Origin: Methylophaga thiooxydans DMS010
GTDB taxonomy: Bacteria; Pseudomonadota; Gammaproteobacteria; Nitrosococcales; Methylophagaceae
Length of the DNA: 64,000 nucleotides
NCBI RefSeq assembly: GCF_000156355.1
Contig: NZ_GG657889.1
Coordinates: 93,413 to 157,412, forward strand
Reading direction: 5' to 3'
Shown: positions 19,217-29,580 of the stretch, piece by piece
Position numbering within the stretch: position 1 is the stretch's first letter
How the letters are laid out: every line of letters starts with the position of its first letter
Program-made: the position numbers and the translations under genes
The notes under the pieces: generated by a model
Told to the model about the DNA's origin: nothing
The model's database searches: none
Seen by the model: only the letters and a program-made list of their open reading frames with translations

Positions 19217-19680
19217 CCGTCATCGTTGATTTTCAGCCTGCATTTGATGGTGATACGCCTGATGAAGCAGCGTTTCAACGTTGGGCGGAGGCTGCGCTAG
19301 CCACAGTTGAAGAGGACTGTGAACTGAGTATTCGGCTTGTTGATGAAGACGAGAGCGCTGAATTGAATAGTCAGTATCGTGGTAAAACCGGCCCAACTAA
19401 TGTGTTGTCCTTTCCGTTTGATTCCGATATTGCATTAGAACCAACCTTGCTCGGTGACTTAGTTATTTGTGTGCCGATAGTAGAAAAAGAAGCCCAGCAG
19501 CAAGATAAGATAGCCGAACATCACTGGGCTCATATGGTGATTCATGGTTGTTTGCATTTGCTTGGTTACGACCATATTGAAGATGATGAAGCTGAAGAGA
19601 TGGAAACATTGGAAATCCAGATTCTGCACAAAATGAATATTACTAATCCCTATGAACTACAGGGAGATCAGCAGGCATGA
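19213..19680 (+). CDS. ybeY: Endoribonuclease YbeY
   Basis: The 155-residue metal-dependent endoribonuclease acts in 16S rRNA 3'-end maturation and ribosome quality control. The zinc motif [11 protein letters not shown] (three His ligands) is intact and followed by an acidic EDDEAEEME segment. NVLSFPFD is the family's conserved central motif. Four-base overlaps with both ybeZ and corC show an operon. Confidence 0.96.
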   Translation: MTVIVDFQPAFDGDTPDEAAFQRWAEAALATVEEDCELSIRLVDEDESAELNSQYRGKTGPTNVLSFPFDSDIALEPTLLGDLVICVPIVEKEAQQQDKIAEHHWAHMVIHGCLHLLGYDHIEDDEAEEMETLEIQILHKMNITNPYELQGDQQA

Positions 19681-20543
19681 GTGAAGGTCGACCGAGTCGC
19701 TCGGGCAGTCAATCCTGGGTTAGAAAATTAAGTAATTTGTTTCTGGAGCCTCAGGATCAGGAACAATTAATCGAGCTGATGCGTTCTGCATCTGAACGCC
19801 ATATCCTTGATTCAGAAGCGCTTTCTATTGTTGAGGGCGCGCTCAGTGTTTCGCAAATGCAGGCGCGCGATATTATGCTGCCACGCTCGCAAGTGGTGAT
19901 GGTGTCGCGTGATGCACCCGCTGAAGAAACGCTGAAACTGGTGACAGAAACGGCACATTCCCGCTTTCCTGTAATTGATGATGATCGGGATGATGTTATC
20001 GGTATTTTACTGGCTAAAGACCTGCTCTCAGCGGTGGTTAGCAGCGGTGAATTTAAATTTGAACTGCGTGAATTATTGCGTCCGGCTGTGTTTATTCCCG
20101 AAAGTAAACGCTTGAATGTGTTGCTACGTGAATTTCGTGCGCGTCGTAATCATATGGCAATAGTTGTCGATGAATATGGTGGTGTAGCGGGTATCGTGAC
20201 CATTGAAAACGTGCTGGAGCAAATTGTCGGTGAGATCGAAGATGAACATGATATCGATGATGATGCACCGATTTTGCAGCGTAACGAAGATACCTACACC
20301 ATCAAAGCCTTGACGATGGTGGAAGACTTCAACGAGTTTTTTGAAACTGAGTGGAGTAATGAAGATTTCGACACGGTTGGTGGTTATGTGATGAACCAGT
20401 TTGGGCATTTGCCAGAACGTGGCGAGCAGATCACTATCGATCAGTTTCAATTTACCGTGTTACGTGCGGACAACCGCCGCGTGTATTTATTAAAAATGGT
20501 GGTCATGCCGCCGGAAAATGAGCCTGAAGCCGAACTCGAATAA
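19677..20543 (+). CDS. corC: CorC/YbeX family CBS-domain protein
   Basis: The 288-residue cytoplasmic protein has two CBS domains (about 65-190, with [11 protein letters not shown] and [15 protein letters not shown]) and a C-terminal CorC_HlyC transporter-associated domain (about 205-285). It is linked to magnesium/cobalt efflux and, as YbeX, to ribosome metabolism. It overlaps lnt by one base (TAATG). Confidence 0.95.
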   Translation: MSEGRPSRSGSQSWVRKLSNLFLEPQDQEQLIELMRSASERHILDSEALSIVEGALSVSQMQARDIMLPRSQVVMVSRDAPAEETLKLVTETAHSRFPVIDDDRDDVIGILLAKDLLSAVVSSGEFKFELRELLRPAVFIPESKRLNVLLREFRARRNHMAIVVDEYGGVAGIVTIENVLEQIVGEIEDEHDIDDDAPILQRNEDTYTIKALTMVEDFNEFFETEWSNEDFDTVGGYVMNQFGHLPERGEQITIDQFQFTVLRADNRRVYLLKMVVMPPENEPEAELE

Positions 20544-22045
20544 TGCAGACAGAGACTGTTGAAGGTATTCAGGGTTGGAAGGGTAGCGCCTTAGCATTAC
20601 TGGCCGGTGCCATTATGCCGCTTGCCTTCGCGCCGTTTTACTTTTTCCCTGTTGCAGTGCTTAGTTTGGTCTTATTGTTTGCCAGTTGGCAGCAAGTTAC
20701 GCCCAGACAGGCCGCATGGCGTGGATGGCTATTTGGTCTAGGCATGTTTGGTGTCGGTGTTTCCTGGATCTTTGTTGCTATTCATGTGTTTGGGCAATCA
20801 GGCCTGTTTCTCGCCTCATTACTGACATTTATCTTTGTCGCCTTTCTCGCCTTGTATCTAGCCGTTCTTGGTTGGGGCATTAAAAAGCTGGCTCCCGGTC
20901 AGTTTGATTGTTTCGACTTAGTGTTGTTATTACCGGTTGCTTGGCTGGGGTTTGAATTATTTAAGGCCTGGTTTTTAAGTGGCTTCCCTTGGCTGGAATT
21001 AGGAATCAGCCAGATTGAAGGTCCTCTCGCGGGCTGGACTCCCGTTATTGGCATTAATGGTGTTTCGGTACTGGTGGCGTTGACGGCTGGTGGGCTATTA
21101 CTTAGTTGGCAAAAAAGAAGCTGGCAGTGGTTTGTCGCTGTTTTAGCTATCTGGGTAGGTGGTCAAGCTTTAAAAAACATTGAGTGGACACAGCCTGTAG
21201 GCGAGCCCATCAAAACGGCGATTGTGCAGGGTAATGTGCCGCAAAACATCAAATGGAACCCCGAGCAGCTTGTTAATACACTCGCTTTGTACCAAAAAAC
21301 AACCCAAGCTTATTGGGATAATGATTTAGTGGTATGGCCGGAAAATGCATTACCGGCGTTTTATCATCAACTGGAAAACTTTTATCTCAACCCGCTGCGG
21401 CAACTGGCGTTGAAAAACAATACCGACATCCTTCTCGGTCTGCCGGTGCAGGATGTTGAAACACAGCAGTATTACAACAGCATGATGCTAGTGGGCGAGA
21501 AACAGGGGTTTTATCACAAGCGACATTTAGTGCCATTCGGTGATTATGTACCGTTTGAGTGGTTACGCGGTTTGATAGCCTTTTTCAATTTACCGATGTC
21601 ATCGTTTGCGCCGGGGACGATAAATCAGCCCTTATTGCAGGCAGCAGGTAACAAGGTCGGTATTTCGATATGTTACGAGGATGTGTTCTCCACCGAGGTG
21701 CTGCAAACTTTGCCAGAAGCGACGCTGCTGGTAAATGTGACCAACAATGCCTGGTATGGCGATTCCTTTGCGCCACATCAGCATTTGCAGATATCGCGTA
21801 GTCGCGCTTTAGAAACCGGGCGACCGCTGGTACGTTCGACAACAAACGGTATTTCCGCGTTTGTTGATCACAAAGGTCAAATACAGTCGGAAACACCGCA
21901 ATTTGAACAGTCCGTTTTGACCCAAACCGTGCAGCCACGTCAGGGAGAAACCCCCTACGTTAGCTGGCAACGTTGGCCAATATGGCTGATGTCGTTGTTC
22001 ATGTTGCTGTTGTGGGCGTATTATCGACAAAAAAATTCTGGCTAA
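20543..22045 (+). CDS. lnt: Apolipoprotein N-acyltransferase Lnt
   Basis: Lnt adds the third acyl chain to lipoproteins at the inner membrane. The 500-residue protein has N-terminal membrane helices and a nitrilase-like periplasmic domain from about residue 225 (TAIVQGNVPQNIKW). The catalytic triad is visible: Glu in WPENALPAF, Lys in GFYHKRHLVPFGDYVP, and Cys in GISICYEDVF. A final membrane helix lies near 480. It is the last gene of the miaB block. Confidence 0.96.
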   Translation: MQTETVEGIQGWKGSALALLAGAIMPLAFAPFYFFPVAVLSLVLLFASWQQVTPRQAAWRGWLFGLGMFGVGVSWIFVAIHVFGQSGLFLASLLTFIFVAFLALYLAVLGWGIKKLAPGQFDCFDLVLLLPVAWLGFELFKAWFLSGFPWLELGISQIEGPLAGWTPVIGINGVSVLVALTAGGLLLSWQKRSWQWFVAVLAIWVGGQALKNIEWTQPVGEPIKTAIVQGNVPQNIKWNPEQLVNTLALYQKTTQAYWDNDLVVWPENALPAFYHQLENFYLNPLRQLALKNNTDILLGLPVQDVETQQYYNSMMLVGEKQGFYHKRHLVPFGDYVPFEWLRGLIAFFNLPMSSFAPGTINQPLLQAAGNKVGISICYEDVFSTEVLQTLPEATLLVNVTNNAWYGDSFAPHQHLQISRSRALETGRPLVRSTTNGISAFVDHKGQIQSETPQFEQSVLTQTVQPRQGETPYVSWQRWPIWLMSLFMLLLWAYYRQKNSG

Positions 22046-22056
22046 AATCGACATAC

Positions 22057-23508
22057 ATGCAATTTCTGACTATTCAGCGCATTTTAGGGATCTTATTATC
22101 TCTGTTCAGCATGACGATGCTGCCACCAGTTCTGGTGTCTTGGTATTTTGGCGATGGCGCCAGTGAGGCATTCCTGTCGGCTTTCGTTTTATTGCTGTTG
22201 ATAGGTTTGTTATTTTGGTTACCGGCACGACATCACCGTAAAGAGTTAAAAATTCGCGATGGCTTTATTGTTGTCGTCATGTTCTGGATTGCGTTGGGCT
22301 TGTCCGGTTCTTTACCGTTCTTCCTCACAGAAGTGCCCAAAATGTCATTTACAGATGCCGTGTTTGAGTCGATGTCAGGCTTGACTACAACCGGGGCCAC
22401 TGTACTAACCGGCTTGGATACGCTTCCCAAAGCCGTGTTGTTCTATCGTCAGTTTTTGCAATGGTTAGGCGGGATGGGGATCGTGGTATTAGCGGTCGCT
22501 ATCTTACCGCTATTGGGTGTCGGTGGTATGCAGTTATATCGTGCGGAAACGCCTGGCCCAATGAAAGATGCCAAACTGACCCCACGCATTACCGAAACAG
22601 CGAAAGCGCTCTGGTATATTTATCTGTCTCTAACGGTTGCCTGTGCCTTAGCATTTCACTGGGCGGGTATGAGTTGGTTTGATGCCATCGGTCATAGTTT
22701 TTCTACGGTGGCAATAGGTGGCTTTTCTACGCATGACGCCAGTATGGGCTTTTTTGATAGCGCCATGATTGAAATGATCACCGTGGCCTTCATGCTGGTG
22801 TCAGGGATGAATTTTTCTTTGCACTTTTTGGCTTGGCGTCATCGCAGTATTAAACATTACTGGAAAGATTCCGAACTTCGTACTTATCTTGCCATTCTGG
22901 CCTTTATTTCGGTGGTCACATCCAGCTATCTTTATTTCAGTGGTACGTTTGATGATATCTGGACATCAGTGCATCAGGGCGTGTTTCAGGCTGTCTCGAT
23001 AGGCACAACAACCGGTTTCACTACAACCGATTACTACCTATGGCCTGGGTTTCTACCGATATTGCTGTTAATGGCGAGTTATATCGGTGGCTGTGCATTT
23101 TCGACCGGTGGCGGTATCAAGGTGATTCGCATCATGCTGCTGTTCAAGCAGGGCTATCGTGAAGTCTTACGTCTGATTCACCCTAATGCGATATTTGCCA
23201 TCAAGGTTAATGGTAAAGCCTTGCCTGCGAAAGTCGTGGGGGCGGTGTGGGGCTTTTTTGCCATGTATGTTTTCTGTTTTAGCATCATGCATCTGTTTTT
23301 GATGTCAACAGGGTTGGATGTCGTCACATCTTTCTCAGCTGTTACTGCCTGTCTGAATAACTTAGGCCCAGGCTTGGGTGAGGTTGGCGCTAACTTTGGT
23401 GATATCAATTCGCCATCAAAATGGGTGTTATGCATGGCCATGCTGTTAGGTCGCCTGGAAATCTTTACTTTGCTAGTGGTGTTGACGCCCGCATTCTGGA
23501 GGCGTTAA
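22057..23508 (+). CDS. trkH: Trk system potassium uptake protein TrkH
   Basis: This 483-residue inner-membrane K+ transporter has the four imperfect selectivity-filter repeats of the SKT superfamily: SGLTTTGATVL, FSTVAIGGFSTH, SIGTTTGFTTTDY and TACLNNLGPGLG. The ATG at 22057 gives the usual TrkH length and N-terminus; the ORF stays open further upstream into lnt. It would pair with a TrkA NAD-binding subunit encoded elsewhere. Eleven bases separate it from lnt. Confidence 0.96.
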   Translation: MQFLTIQRILGILLSLFSMTMLPPVLVSWYFGDGASEAFLSAFVLLLLIGLLFWLPARHHRKELKIRDGFIVVVMFWIALGLSGSLPFFLTEVPKMSFTDAVFESMSGLTTTGATVLTGLDTLPKAVLFYRQFLQWLGGMGIVVLAVAILPLLGVGGMQLYRAETPGPMKDAKLTPRITETAKALWYIYLSLTVACALAFHWAGMSWFDAIGHSFSTVAIGGFSTHDASMGFFDSAMIEMITVAFMLVSGMNFSLHFLAWRHRSIKHYWKDSELRTYLAILAFISVVTSSYLYFSGTFDDIWTSVHQGVFQAVSIGTTTGFTTTDYYLWPGFLPILLLMASYIGGCAFSTGGGIKVIRIMLLFKQGYREVLRLIHPNAIFAIKVNGKALPAKVVGAVWGFFAMYVFCFSIMHLFLMSTGLDVVTSFSAVTACLNNLGPGLGEVGANFGDINSPSKWVLCMAMLLGRLEIFTLLVVLTPAFWRR

Positions 23509-24084
23509 GTGCATCCAGATCAAGAAAAGTGGGATCGGATTTATTCAAATAGACCTGATACCAACCCCGTTACAGCAGAAGTATTGCAACACAATCAGCA
23601 TTTGCTACCTGAAACAGGCCACGTGCTGGATTTGGCCTGTGGTTTAGGGGGAAATAGCTTGTTGCTGGCAGAGAAGGGCCTAACCGTCAGCAGTTGGGAT
23701 ATTTCCCCCGTAGCGATTCGCCATTTGCAGCAGCGTGCTCAGGAAAAAAATCTCAGCATTGATGCCAAAGTAAGAGATGTCATTGAGCAGCCACCTGAGG
23801 CAAATAGCGTTGATATGCTGGTTGTGACACATTTTTTACAGCGCGATATGACCGAATTATTAACAGCAACGCTGAGACCCGGCGGTTTATTGTTTTACCA
23901 AACATTTTGCCGCAATAAAGTGTCTCAGCAGGGACCAAGTAACCCGGATTACTTATTAAAAGATAATGAACTCCTGACGATGTTCGCCGGTCTTAAAGTC
24001 AGGGTATACCGCGAAGAATCGCTGTTAGGGGATCATTCTATGGGATGGCGAAATCAGGCTATGTTAGTGGCTGAAAAGGTATAA
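23509..24084 (+). CDS. SAM-dependent methyltransferase, TehB-like
   Basis: The 191-residue class I methyltransferase has motif I VLDLACGLGGNSLLLAEKG and a motif II acidic residue in SSWDISPVAI. WDRIYSNRPDTNPVTAEVLQ at the start resembles proteins annotated as tellurite-resistance TehB or thiopurine-type methyltransferases. The natural substrate is unknown. The GTG start follows the trkH stop directly, so it is probably cotranscribed with trkH. Confidence 0.85.
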   Translation: MHPDQEKWDRIYSNRPDTNPVTAEVLQHNQHLLPETGHVLDLACGLGGNSLLLAEKGLTVSSWDISPVAIRHLQQRAQEKNLSIDAKVRDVIEQPPEANSVDMLVVTHFLQRDMTELLTATLRPGGLLFYQTFCRNKVSQQGPSNPDYLLKDNELLTMFAGLKVRVYREESLLGDHSMGWRNQAMLVAEKV

Positions 24085-24208
24085 AGCTTTTTTTGACTAA
24101 ATAAATTTGCTTGCGCAAGGCATGATCTATAAAATAACGCGGTTCAAAAGCTCATAACCTATGGTTGGAGCGAGATTTTTTGCAAACACACATTTAACGA
24201 GTACAGAT

Positions 24209-24409
24209 ATGAAAGCGGATATCCATCCAGATTACAACGAGATCAATGTTACCTGTAGCTGTGGTAGCACCTTCAAAACTCGCTCTACACGCACTTCAGA
24301 CTTGACTCTGGACGTGTGCTCAGAATGCCACCCGTTCTACACCGGTAAGCAAAAAATGCTGGATACGGCTGGTCGTGTAGACAAATTCCGTCAGAAATAC
24401 GGTAAATAA
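24209..24409 (+). CDS. rpmE: 50S ribosomal protein L31
   Basis: At 66 residues from MKADIHPDY this is standard L31 length. It is the zinc-binding form, with Cys16/Cys18 (CSCGS) and Cys37/Cys40 ([12 protein letters not shown]). The zinc-free paralog induced under zinc limitation lacks these cysteines. ORFs starting further upstream are not used. A plausible sigma-70 promoter lies near 24,108-24,136 (TTGCTT, then TAAAAT with a 17-base spacer). Confidence 0.96.
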   Translation: MKADIHPDYNEINVTCSCGSTFKTRSTRTSDLTLDVCSECHPFYTGKQKMLDTAGRVDKFRQKYGK

Positions 24410-24439
24410 TCTGTCGGAATCAACCCTTATGGTTTGATT

Positions 24440-25933
24440 ATGATTCACGTGTTAGTACAAATTAGTACAAGTCACGACAGAATTCGAAGCCTCTGCCTTA
24501 TGGTCGGGGCTTTGTTGTTTCTGGGGCTTGCAGGTTGCGCCACCAACCCGGTTACGGGTGATCAGAACTTTGTTATGTTTGGTGAAGACACTGAACTGGA
24601 AATCGGGCGAACCAATCACCCTAAGATCATTGCTGAATATGGTCGCTATGAGGATGAGGCGCTTCAGGCTTATGTCCAATCAGTGGGTGAAAAGCTGGCC
24701 AAAAATAGTCATCGTGATGATCTTATTTATCGGTTTACGGTATTAGACTCGCCGACCATCAACGCCATGGCGCTACCTGGTGGCTATGTTTATATCACGC
24801 GTGGTCTTATGGCTTACCTCAATTCAGAAGCAGAGCTAGCGGCTGTATTAGGCCATGAGATTGGTCATGTGACGGCACGCCACGGTGTGCGTCAGCAAAG
24901 TGCAGCACAGGCCGCCAACCTTGGTTACACGCTTGGTTCTATCTTGCTTCCGGGGCTTCGTGGGGCGGGTTCACAAAATCTGTTTAATATTCTTGGCGGT
25001 GCGTTACTTAGCGGCTATGGTCGTGAGCATGAGCTGGAGTCAGATCGCTTAGGTGCCGAATACTTAGCGCGTTCTGGTTATGAGCCACGGGCGATGATCG
25101 ATGTTATTAGTGTACTGAAAGACCAGCAAACATTTGCCGCCGCTGAAGCGAAAAAACTGGGGCAAGATTATCAGGGCTATCACGGTTTATTTGCCAGTCA
25201 CCCGGATAACGACACGCGACTTCAGCAAGTTGTGGGGGAAGCGGAGAAATACACTAGCGCAGGCAACGGTAAGGTTTATCGCGATACGTACTTACAAAAA
25301 GTCGCGGGTATGACTTTTGGAGACAGTGAAAAGCAGGGTATTCGTTCAGAAAATCATTTCTATCACTTAGCTATGCGCTTTTCGGTCGACTTTCCTATTA
25401 GCTGGCACGTGAATAATAACCCCAACAGTCTGCAGGCAATTTCTCCTGGCGGAAAAGCATTTATCGATATGGGGGTTTCAGATATCAACCGCAAGTTGTC
25501 ACCGAAGCAGTTTATTGAGCAACGCTTGAAAGTGGATAATTTGCGTTCCGGGCAAGCCATAAAACCTCATGGACTTGACGGTTACACAGGCCTGACTGTT
25601 CATCAGAACAAACCAGTACGTATTGCTGTGATTTATTTACGTGATCAGGCATTTATCTTTTTGGGAACGGCCAAAGATAGCCGCGATTTTACCCAGTTTG
25701 ATGACCACTTTCTGAGTTCTATCAACAGCTTTCATGCTCTACGCGATGATGAAATCGAGCATGCCCGAGAGTTGAAACTTGAAATCGTGTCTGTGACGAA
25801 TAACGATAGTTATGGCAAATGGGCGCAAACCTCACGCATCAGTAATAGCCCATTGCAGCAGTTGAAATTGCTGAACGGAGACTATCCTGATGGTGAGTTG
25901 AAAAATGGGAAAAAGGCAAAAAGAGTACACTGA
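24440..25933 (+). CDS. M48-family zinc metallopeptidase, lipoprotein (BepA-like)
   Basis: This is a periplasmic or membrane-attached M48 peptidase for outer-membrane protein quality control. A lipobox LFLGLAGC lies near residue 31. The zinc site is LGHEIGHVTARHG, with the third ligand in ESDRLGAEYLARSGYEP. About 200 further residues after the protease domain form a second domain unlike the TPR region of E. coli BepA. The start is uncertain: the ATG at 24440 or one at 24500 (MVGALLFLG) would both give a signal peptide. It converges on ponA, and the two stop codons share the palindrome TGATCA. Confidence 0.88.
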   Translation: MIHVLVQISTSHDRIRSLCLMVGALLFLGLAGCATNPVTGDQNFVMFGEDTELEIGRTNHPKIIAEYGRYEDEALQAYVQSVGEKLAKNSHRDDLIYRFTVLDSPTINAMALPGGYVYITRGLMAYLNSEAELAAVLGHEIGHVTARHGVRQQSAAQAANLGYTLGSILLPGLRGAGSQNLFNILGGALLSGYGREHELESDRLGAEYLARSGYEPRAMIDVISVLKDQQTFAAAEAKKLGQDYQGYHGLFASHPDNDTRLQQVVGEAEKYTSAGNGKVYRDTYLQKVAGMTFGDSEKQGIRSENHFYHLAMRFSVDFPISWHVNNNPNSLQAISPGGKAFIDMGVSDINRKLSPKQFIEQRLKVDNLRSGQAIKPHGLDGYTGLTVHQNKPVRIAVIYLRDQAFIFLGTAKDSRDFTQFDDHFLSSINSFHALRDDEIEHARELKLEIVSVTNNDSYGKWAQTSRISNSPLQQLKLLNGDYPDGELKNGKKAKRVH

Positions 25934-28307
25934 TCAAAATAGATCAATCACCGGTGTACTGCCATTTTCTCCTGCATATGTGCCGGGTACCGGAGCCATA
26001 TCGGTCGGTGCCATCTGTTCACGGAATGTTTCATAAATGGCATTTGTTGCATCTGGTCTGGCCAGCTTACCGGTTTCAGGATCAATTCTAACCGTAACCA
26101 TGTCGACAGGTACTTCAAGTGGCGTGTCAGCAAGCCCCTTCAGTGCGACTTTCATAAAATCTATCCACATTGGCAGGGCAGCACGGCCACCGGTTTCATA
26201 ACGGCCTAATGAGCGCGGTTTATCAAAACCTACCCAGCTTATCGCGACTAACTCAGGATGAAAGCCATTGAACCAGGCATCAACTTGATCGTTGGTGGTG
26301 CCGGTTTTTCCGGCGAGATCATTTCTACCCAGACTCATTGCTTTTCGGCCTGTGCCGTATTTGACGACGTCTCTAAGCAAGCTATTCATGATGTAATTGT
26401 TTTGGGGTGTCATGATCTGCTCAGCGGCATTTAAGCCGTTTGTTTCGCTAGCAAATGCCTGATTCTCCAGAACACAGGTTTCGCATACAGTAGCAGGCGC
26501 AGATTGCGACAAAATATTGCCTTGTGAGTCTTCCACCCTCGTAATCAGGTAGGGTTTAACACGATAGCCACCGTTAGCGAGTGCAGAGTACGCTGTTGCC
26601 ATATCCAAGGGGGCGGCGCTACCACTGCCCAGAGCTAATGATAAGTTTTTATGCAACATGCCGTCTTCAAAGCCAAATTTTTTGGCGTATTCCACAGCGT
26701 AATTGGCACCGATATCACGTAATAGTCTAATTGAGATTAGGTTTCGTGAATGGATCAGACCTTCCCGTAGGCGAGTGGGACCGAAAAACTTGCCACTGTA
26801 GTTTTCTGGACGCCACACATTTTCTAAACCAGGATCGTCAAATACGACCGGTGCATCGTTGATGATTGTGGCCGGCGTGTAACCTTTTTCCAAAGCGGCT
26901 GAATAGATAAACGGTTTAAAGCCGGAGCCAGGTTGTCGCCTGCTTTGTGTGACACGATTGAATTTATTATTAAAATAGTCAAAACCGCCATTGAGTGCCG
27001 TTACTGCGCCATCGTAGGGAGCAACGGCTACAAGAGCACCTTCAGCTTCTGGTAGTTGGGCTAACTGCCAACTGTCACCTTCCATTTTTTCAACGCGAAT
27101 AACATCGCCGGGTTTAACGACATCTGCTACTTTTTTGGGGACGGCGCCGCGACTATTGGTGCTGAGTTTTTTCTGAGCCCACTTCATTGAACCTAAGCTG
27201 AGTGTTTCAAAGCCATGTTTTTTAATAAAAATGGTGGCCGATTCCTGACTTATTTGAGTCACAACGGCAGGTTTGAGTGGGCCGATTGAATCGAAGGTGT
27301 CGATTTTGGCAAGCAGTTCGTCTTCAGAGCTGTCCAGCGTTATAGGTATTTCTGCAATGGCACCACGGTAGCCATGGCGACGATCGTAAGATAGCAAGGC
27401 GTTTTGTAGAGCTAGGTTGGCTGCTTTTTGGTGATCGCCACGAATTGTGGTGTAGACGTTAAGGCCATTGGTATACGCCTCATCACCAAATTGTTCGATG
27501 AGTCTGGTTCGTACCATTTCCGCAACATAGGGTGCATAAACTTCTATTTCTCGACTGTGGTACTGAGCTGAAACGGGTGCTTTACTGGCATCAATATAAT
27601 CCTGTTCAGAAATGTAGCCGACTTCCCACATTCTTCTCAGAACATAATTACGGCGAATCAACGCACGCTCAGGGTTGGCAATCGGGTTATATTTGGAGGG
27701 CGCCTTTGGCAGGCCGGCAATCATAGCCATTTCTGGCAGTGTGAGCTCACTCAGTGGACGGCCGTAATACACATGGCGGCAGCACTACACCATAGCCGAC
27801 TACTAGTAATTTATTGAGATACAGCGTCAGAATTTCTCTTTCGATAAACTGCTCCATTTCCAAGGCCAGAATAATTTCATTTAATTTGCGCAAATAGGTT
27901 TTTTCATTGCTTAAAAAGAAATTGCGCGCAACCTGCATGGTGATGGTGCTACCACCTTGCGTCTTTGAGCCAGTGGTAAGGAGTGAGTATGCCGCACGAA
28001 TGATGCCTTGGTAATCCACCCCGGGATGCTGATAAAAACGATCATCTTCAGCAGCGAGGAAGGCATCGATCAGTGGTTGTGGTATCTCTTTAGCTTCGAC
28101 CGGGATTCGGCGTTTTTCACCAAACTCTGCCATAAGCAAACCTTCGGAACTATAGATACGTAGCGGTATTTGCAGCTGAGTTTGCTTCAATGTTTTGGTA
28201 TCAGGTAACTTTGGTGCTAGGAAAAAATAAACAACAATAGCTGCTACCAAAGATAGGAAAGAGAGCGCTAATATGAGTTTAATTAGAAATCGGCTAAGTC
28301 GCAGCAT
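25934..28307 (-). pseudogene. mrcA: Penicillin-binding protein 1A (bifunctional), frame-disrupted near 27,763-27,803
   Basis: PBP1A polymerises and cross-links peptidoglycan at the inner membrane. The 5' part (28307 to about 27,800) encodes the membrane anchor and glycosyltransferase domain with AAEDDRFYQHPG and QGGSTITMQVARNFFL. The 3' part encodes the rest of that domain (LTLPEMAMIAGLPKAPSKYNP) and the transpeptidase, with the SxxK nucleophile region QPGSGFKPFIYSAAL and the KTGTT motif. Between them the conserved NK-IYLGxRAYGVGAAAxVYYG stretch is 8 bases short and out of frame. Everything else is intact and of normal length, so an assembly error is likelier than a real null allele. The two open pieces are 27747-28307 and 25934-27772. 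Confidence 0.85.
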
Positions 28308-28431
28308 TGTGTGAATTGGGTCGCTAATTTAAGGGTTAAAAGTTCGCAAAAAATAAGTCACTAGAGTATATATAAAGGTAACAATAAAAACAGTGCTTGA
28401 ATTCAAACCCTTAGTTTTATTGAGATTTATG

Positions 28432-28459
28432 TTGACATCCGTTATTTTCTTAATAAACT
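28432..28459 (+). promoter_or_regulatory. Candidate sigma-70 promoter of the pilM operon
   Basis: TTGACA at 28432-28437 is a perfect -35. TAAACT at 28454-28459 follows after a 16-base spacer, about 60 bases before the pilM start. It lies in the divergent gap between ponA and pilM. Confidence 0.5.
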
Positions 28460-28521
28460 ACTTTAACTAAGACAGCTAAGTGAGTCACTCACTATTGGTT
28501 CAACAGGAATTGAGGCGACGA

Positions 28522-29580
28522 ATGTTAGGACGAAAAAAAGCTCCTTTTTTAGGGATAGATATCAGTTCATCAGTGGTGAAAGTGCTTGAACTCAACAAGA
28601 AAGGGGATAGATATACTGTTGAGTCCTATGCGGTAGAACCTTTACCTGTGAATGCTGTAGTCGAGAATCGAATCGAAAACAGGGACGAAGTTGCCGGCGC
28701 TATCCGTCGTGCGGTCAAGCGCTCTGGAACCAAGACTAAAGAAGCTGCTGTTGCTGTTTCGGCCAACTCAGCCATCACCAAAACAGTGTCATTCCCTGCA
28801 ACGTTATCGGATCGTGAGCTTGAAGAAAATGTCATGCTCGAAGCCGAAAACTACATACCTTATCCACTCGAGGAAGTCCGATTAGATTTTGAAGTCTTAG
28901 GTACCTCCGCCACAGATGTCGATGCTGTAGATGTGTTACTTGCAGCGTCTCGACGTCAAAATGTTGATGCCCGTACCGAGGTGATTGAAAAGGCTGGCTT
29001 GAAACCTATGTTGGTCGATGTCGAAGCCTACACAATGGAAAATGCTTTTGAATTAATAGCGCGACAATTACCACATCATGGTCAAGGTCTAACGGTAGCG
29101 GTAGCTGATGTAGGTGCCACAGTGACAACCTTGCATGTGCTTGTCGATGGCAAGATCGTCTTTACTCGTGAGCAGACTTTCGGTGGCCGAATGTTAACGG
29201 AAGATATCGAGCGGCATTATGGCATGTCATATCAAGAAGCCGGTCGTGCCAAAAAAGACGGTAGTCTGCCAGATGATTATGGTCCTAAGGTTCTTGAGCC
29301 CTTTAAACGCACGATGACGATGACCGTTACTCGGGCTTTGCAATTCTTCTTTTCTGCCTCGACACAGTACCAGTCAATCGATCACATTATCCTTGCTGGT
29401 GGTTGTGCGTCTATTAAGGGCGTTGCCGAGATGATAGAAGAAGAAACGGGTACATCGACATCGGTAGCAAATCCTTTTTCAGATATGGTGTTGGGGTCGA
29501 GAGTTAAAATTCAGGCCTTGAGTAATGACGCACCATCAATGATGATTGCTTGTGGATTGGCAATGAGGAGTTTTGACTAA
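28522..29580 (+). CDS. pilM: Type IV pilus inner-membrane platform protein PilM
   Basis: The 352-residue actin-like cytoplasmic protein opens with KAPFLGIDISSSVVKVLEL, the PilM N-terminus that follows the start at MLGRKK. GAGG lies 6 bases before this ATG. A GTG 14 codons earlier keeps the frame but is less likely. It binds the PilN N-terminus and connects the alignment subcomplex to the motor. pilN starts inside its stop codon (TAATG). Confidence 0.94.
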   Translation: MLGRKKAPFLGIDISSSVVKVLELNKKGDRYTVESYAVEPLPVNAVVENRIENRDEVAGAIRRAVKRSGTKTKEAAVAVSANSAITKTVSFPATLSDRELEENVMLEAENYIPYPLEEVRLDFEVLGTSATDVDAVDVLLAASRRQNVDARTEVIEKAGLKPMLVDVEAYTMENAFELIARQLPHHGQGLTVAVADVGATVTTLHVLVDGKIVFTREQTFGGRMLTEDIERHYGMSYQEAGRAKKDGSLPDDYGPKVLEPFKRTMTMTVTRALQFFFSASTQYQSIDHIILAGGCASIKGVAEMIEEETGTSTSVANPFSDMVLGSRVKIQALSNDAPSMMIACGLAMRSFD

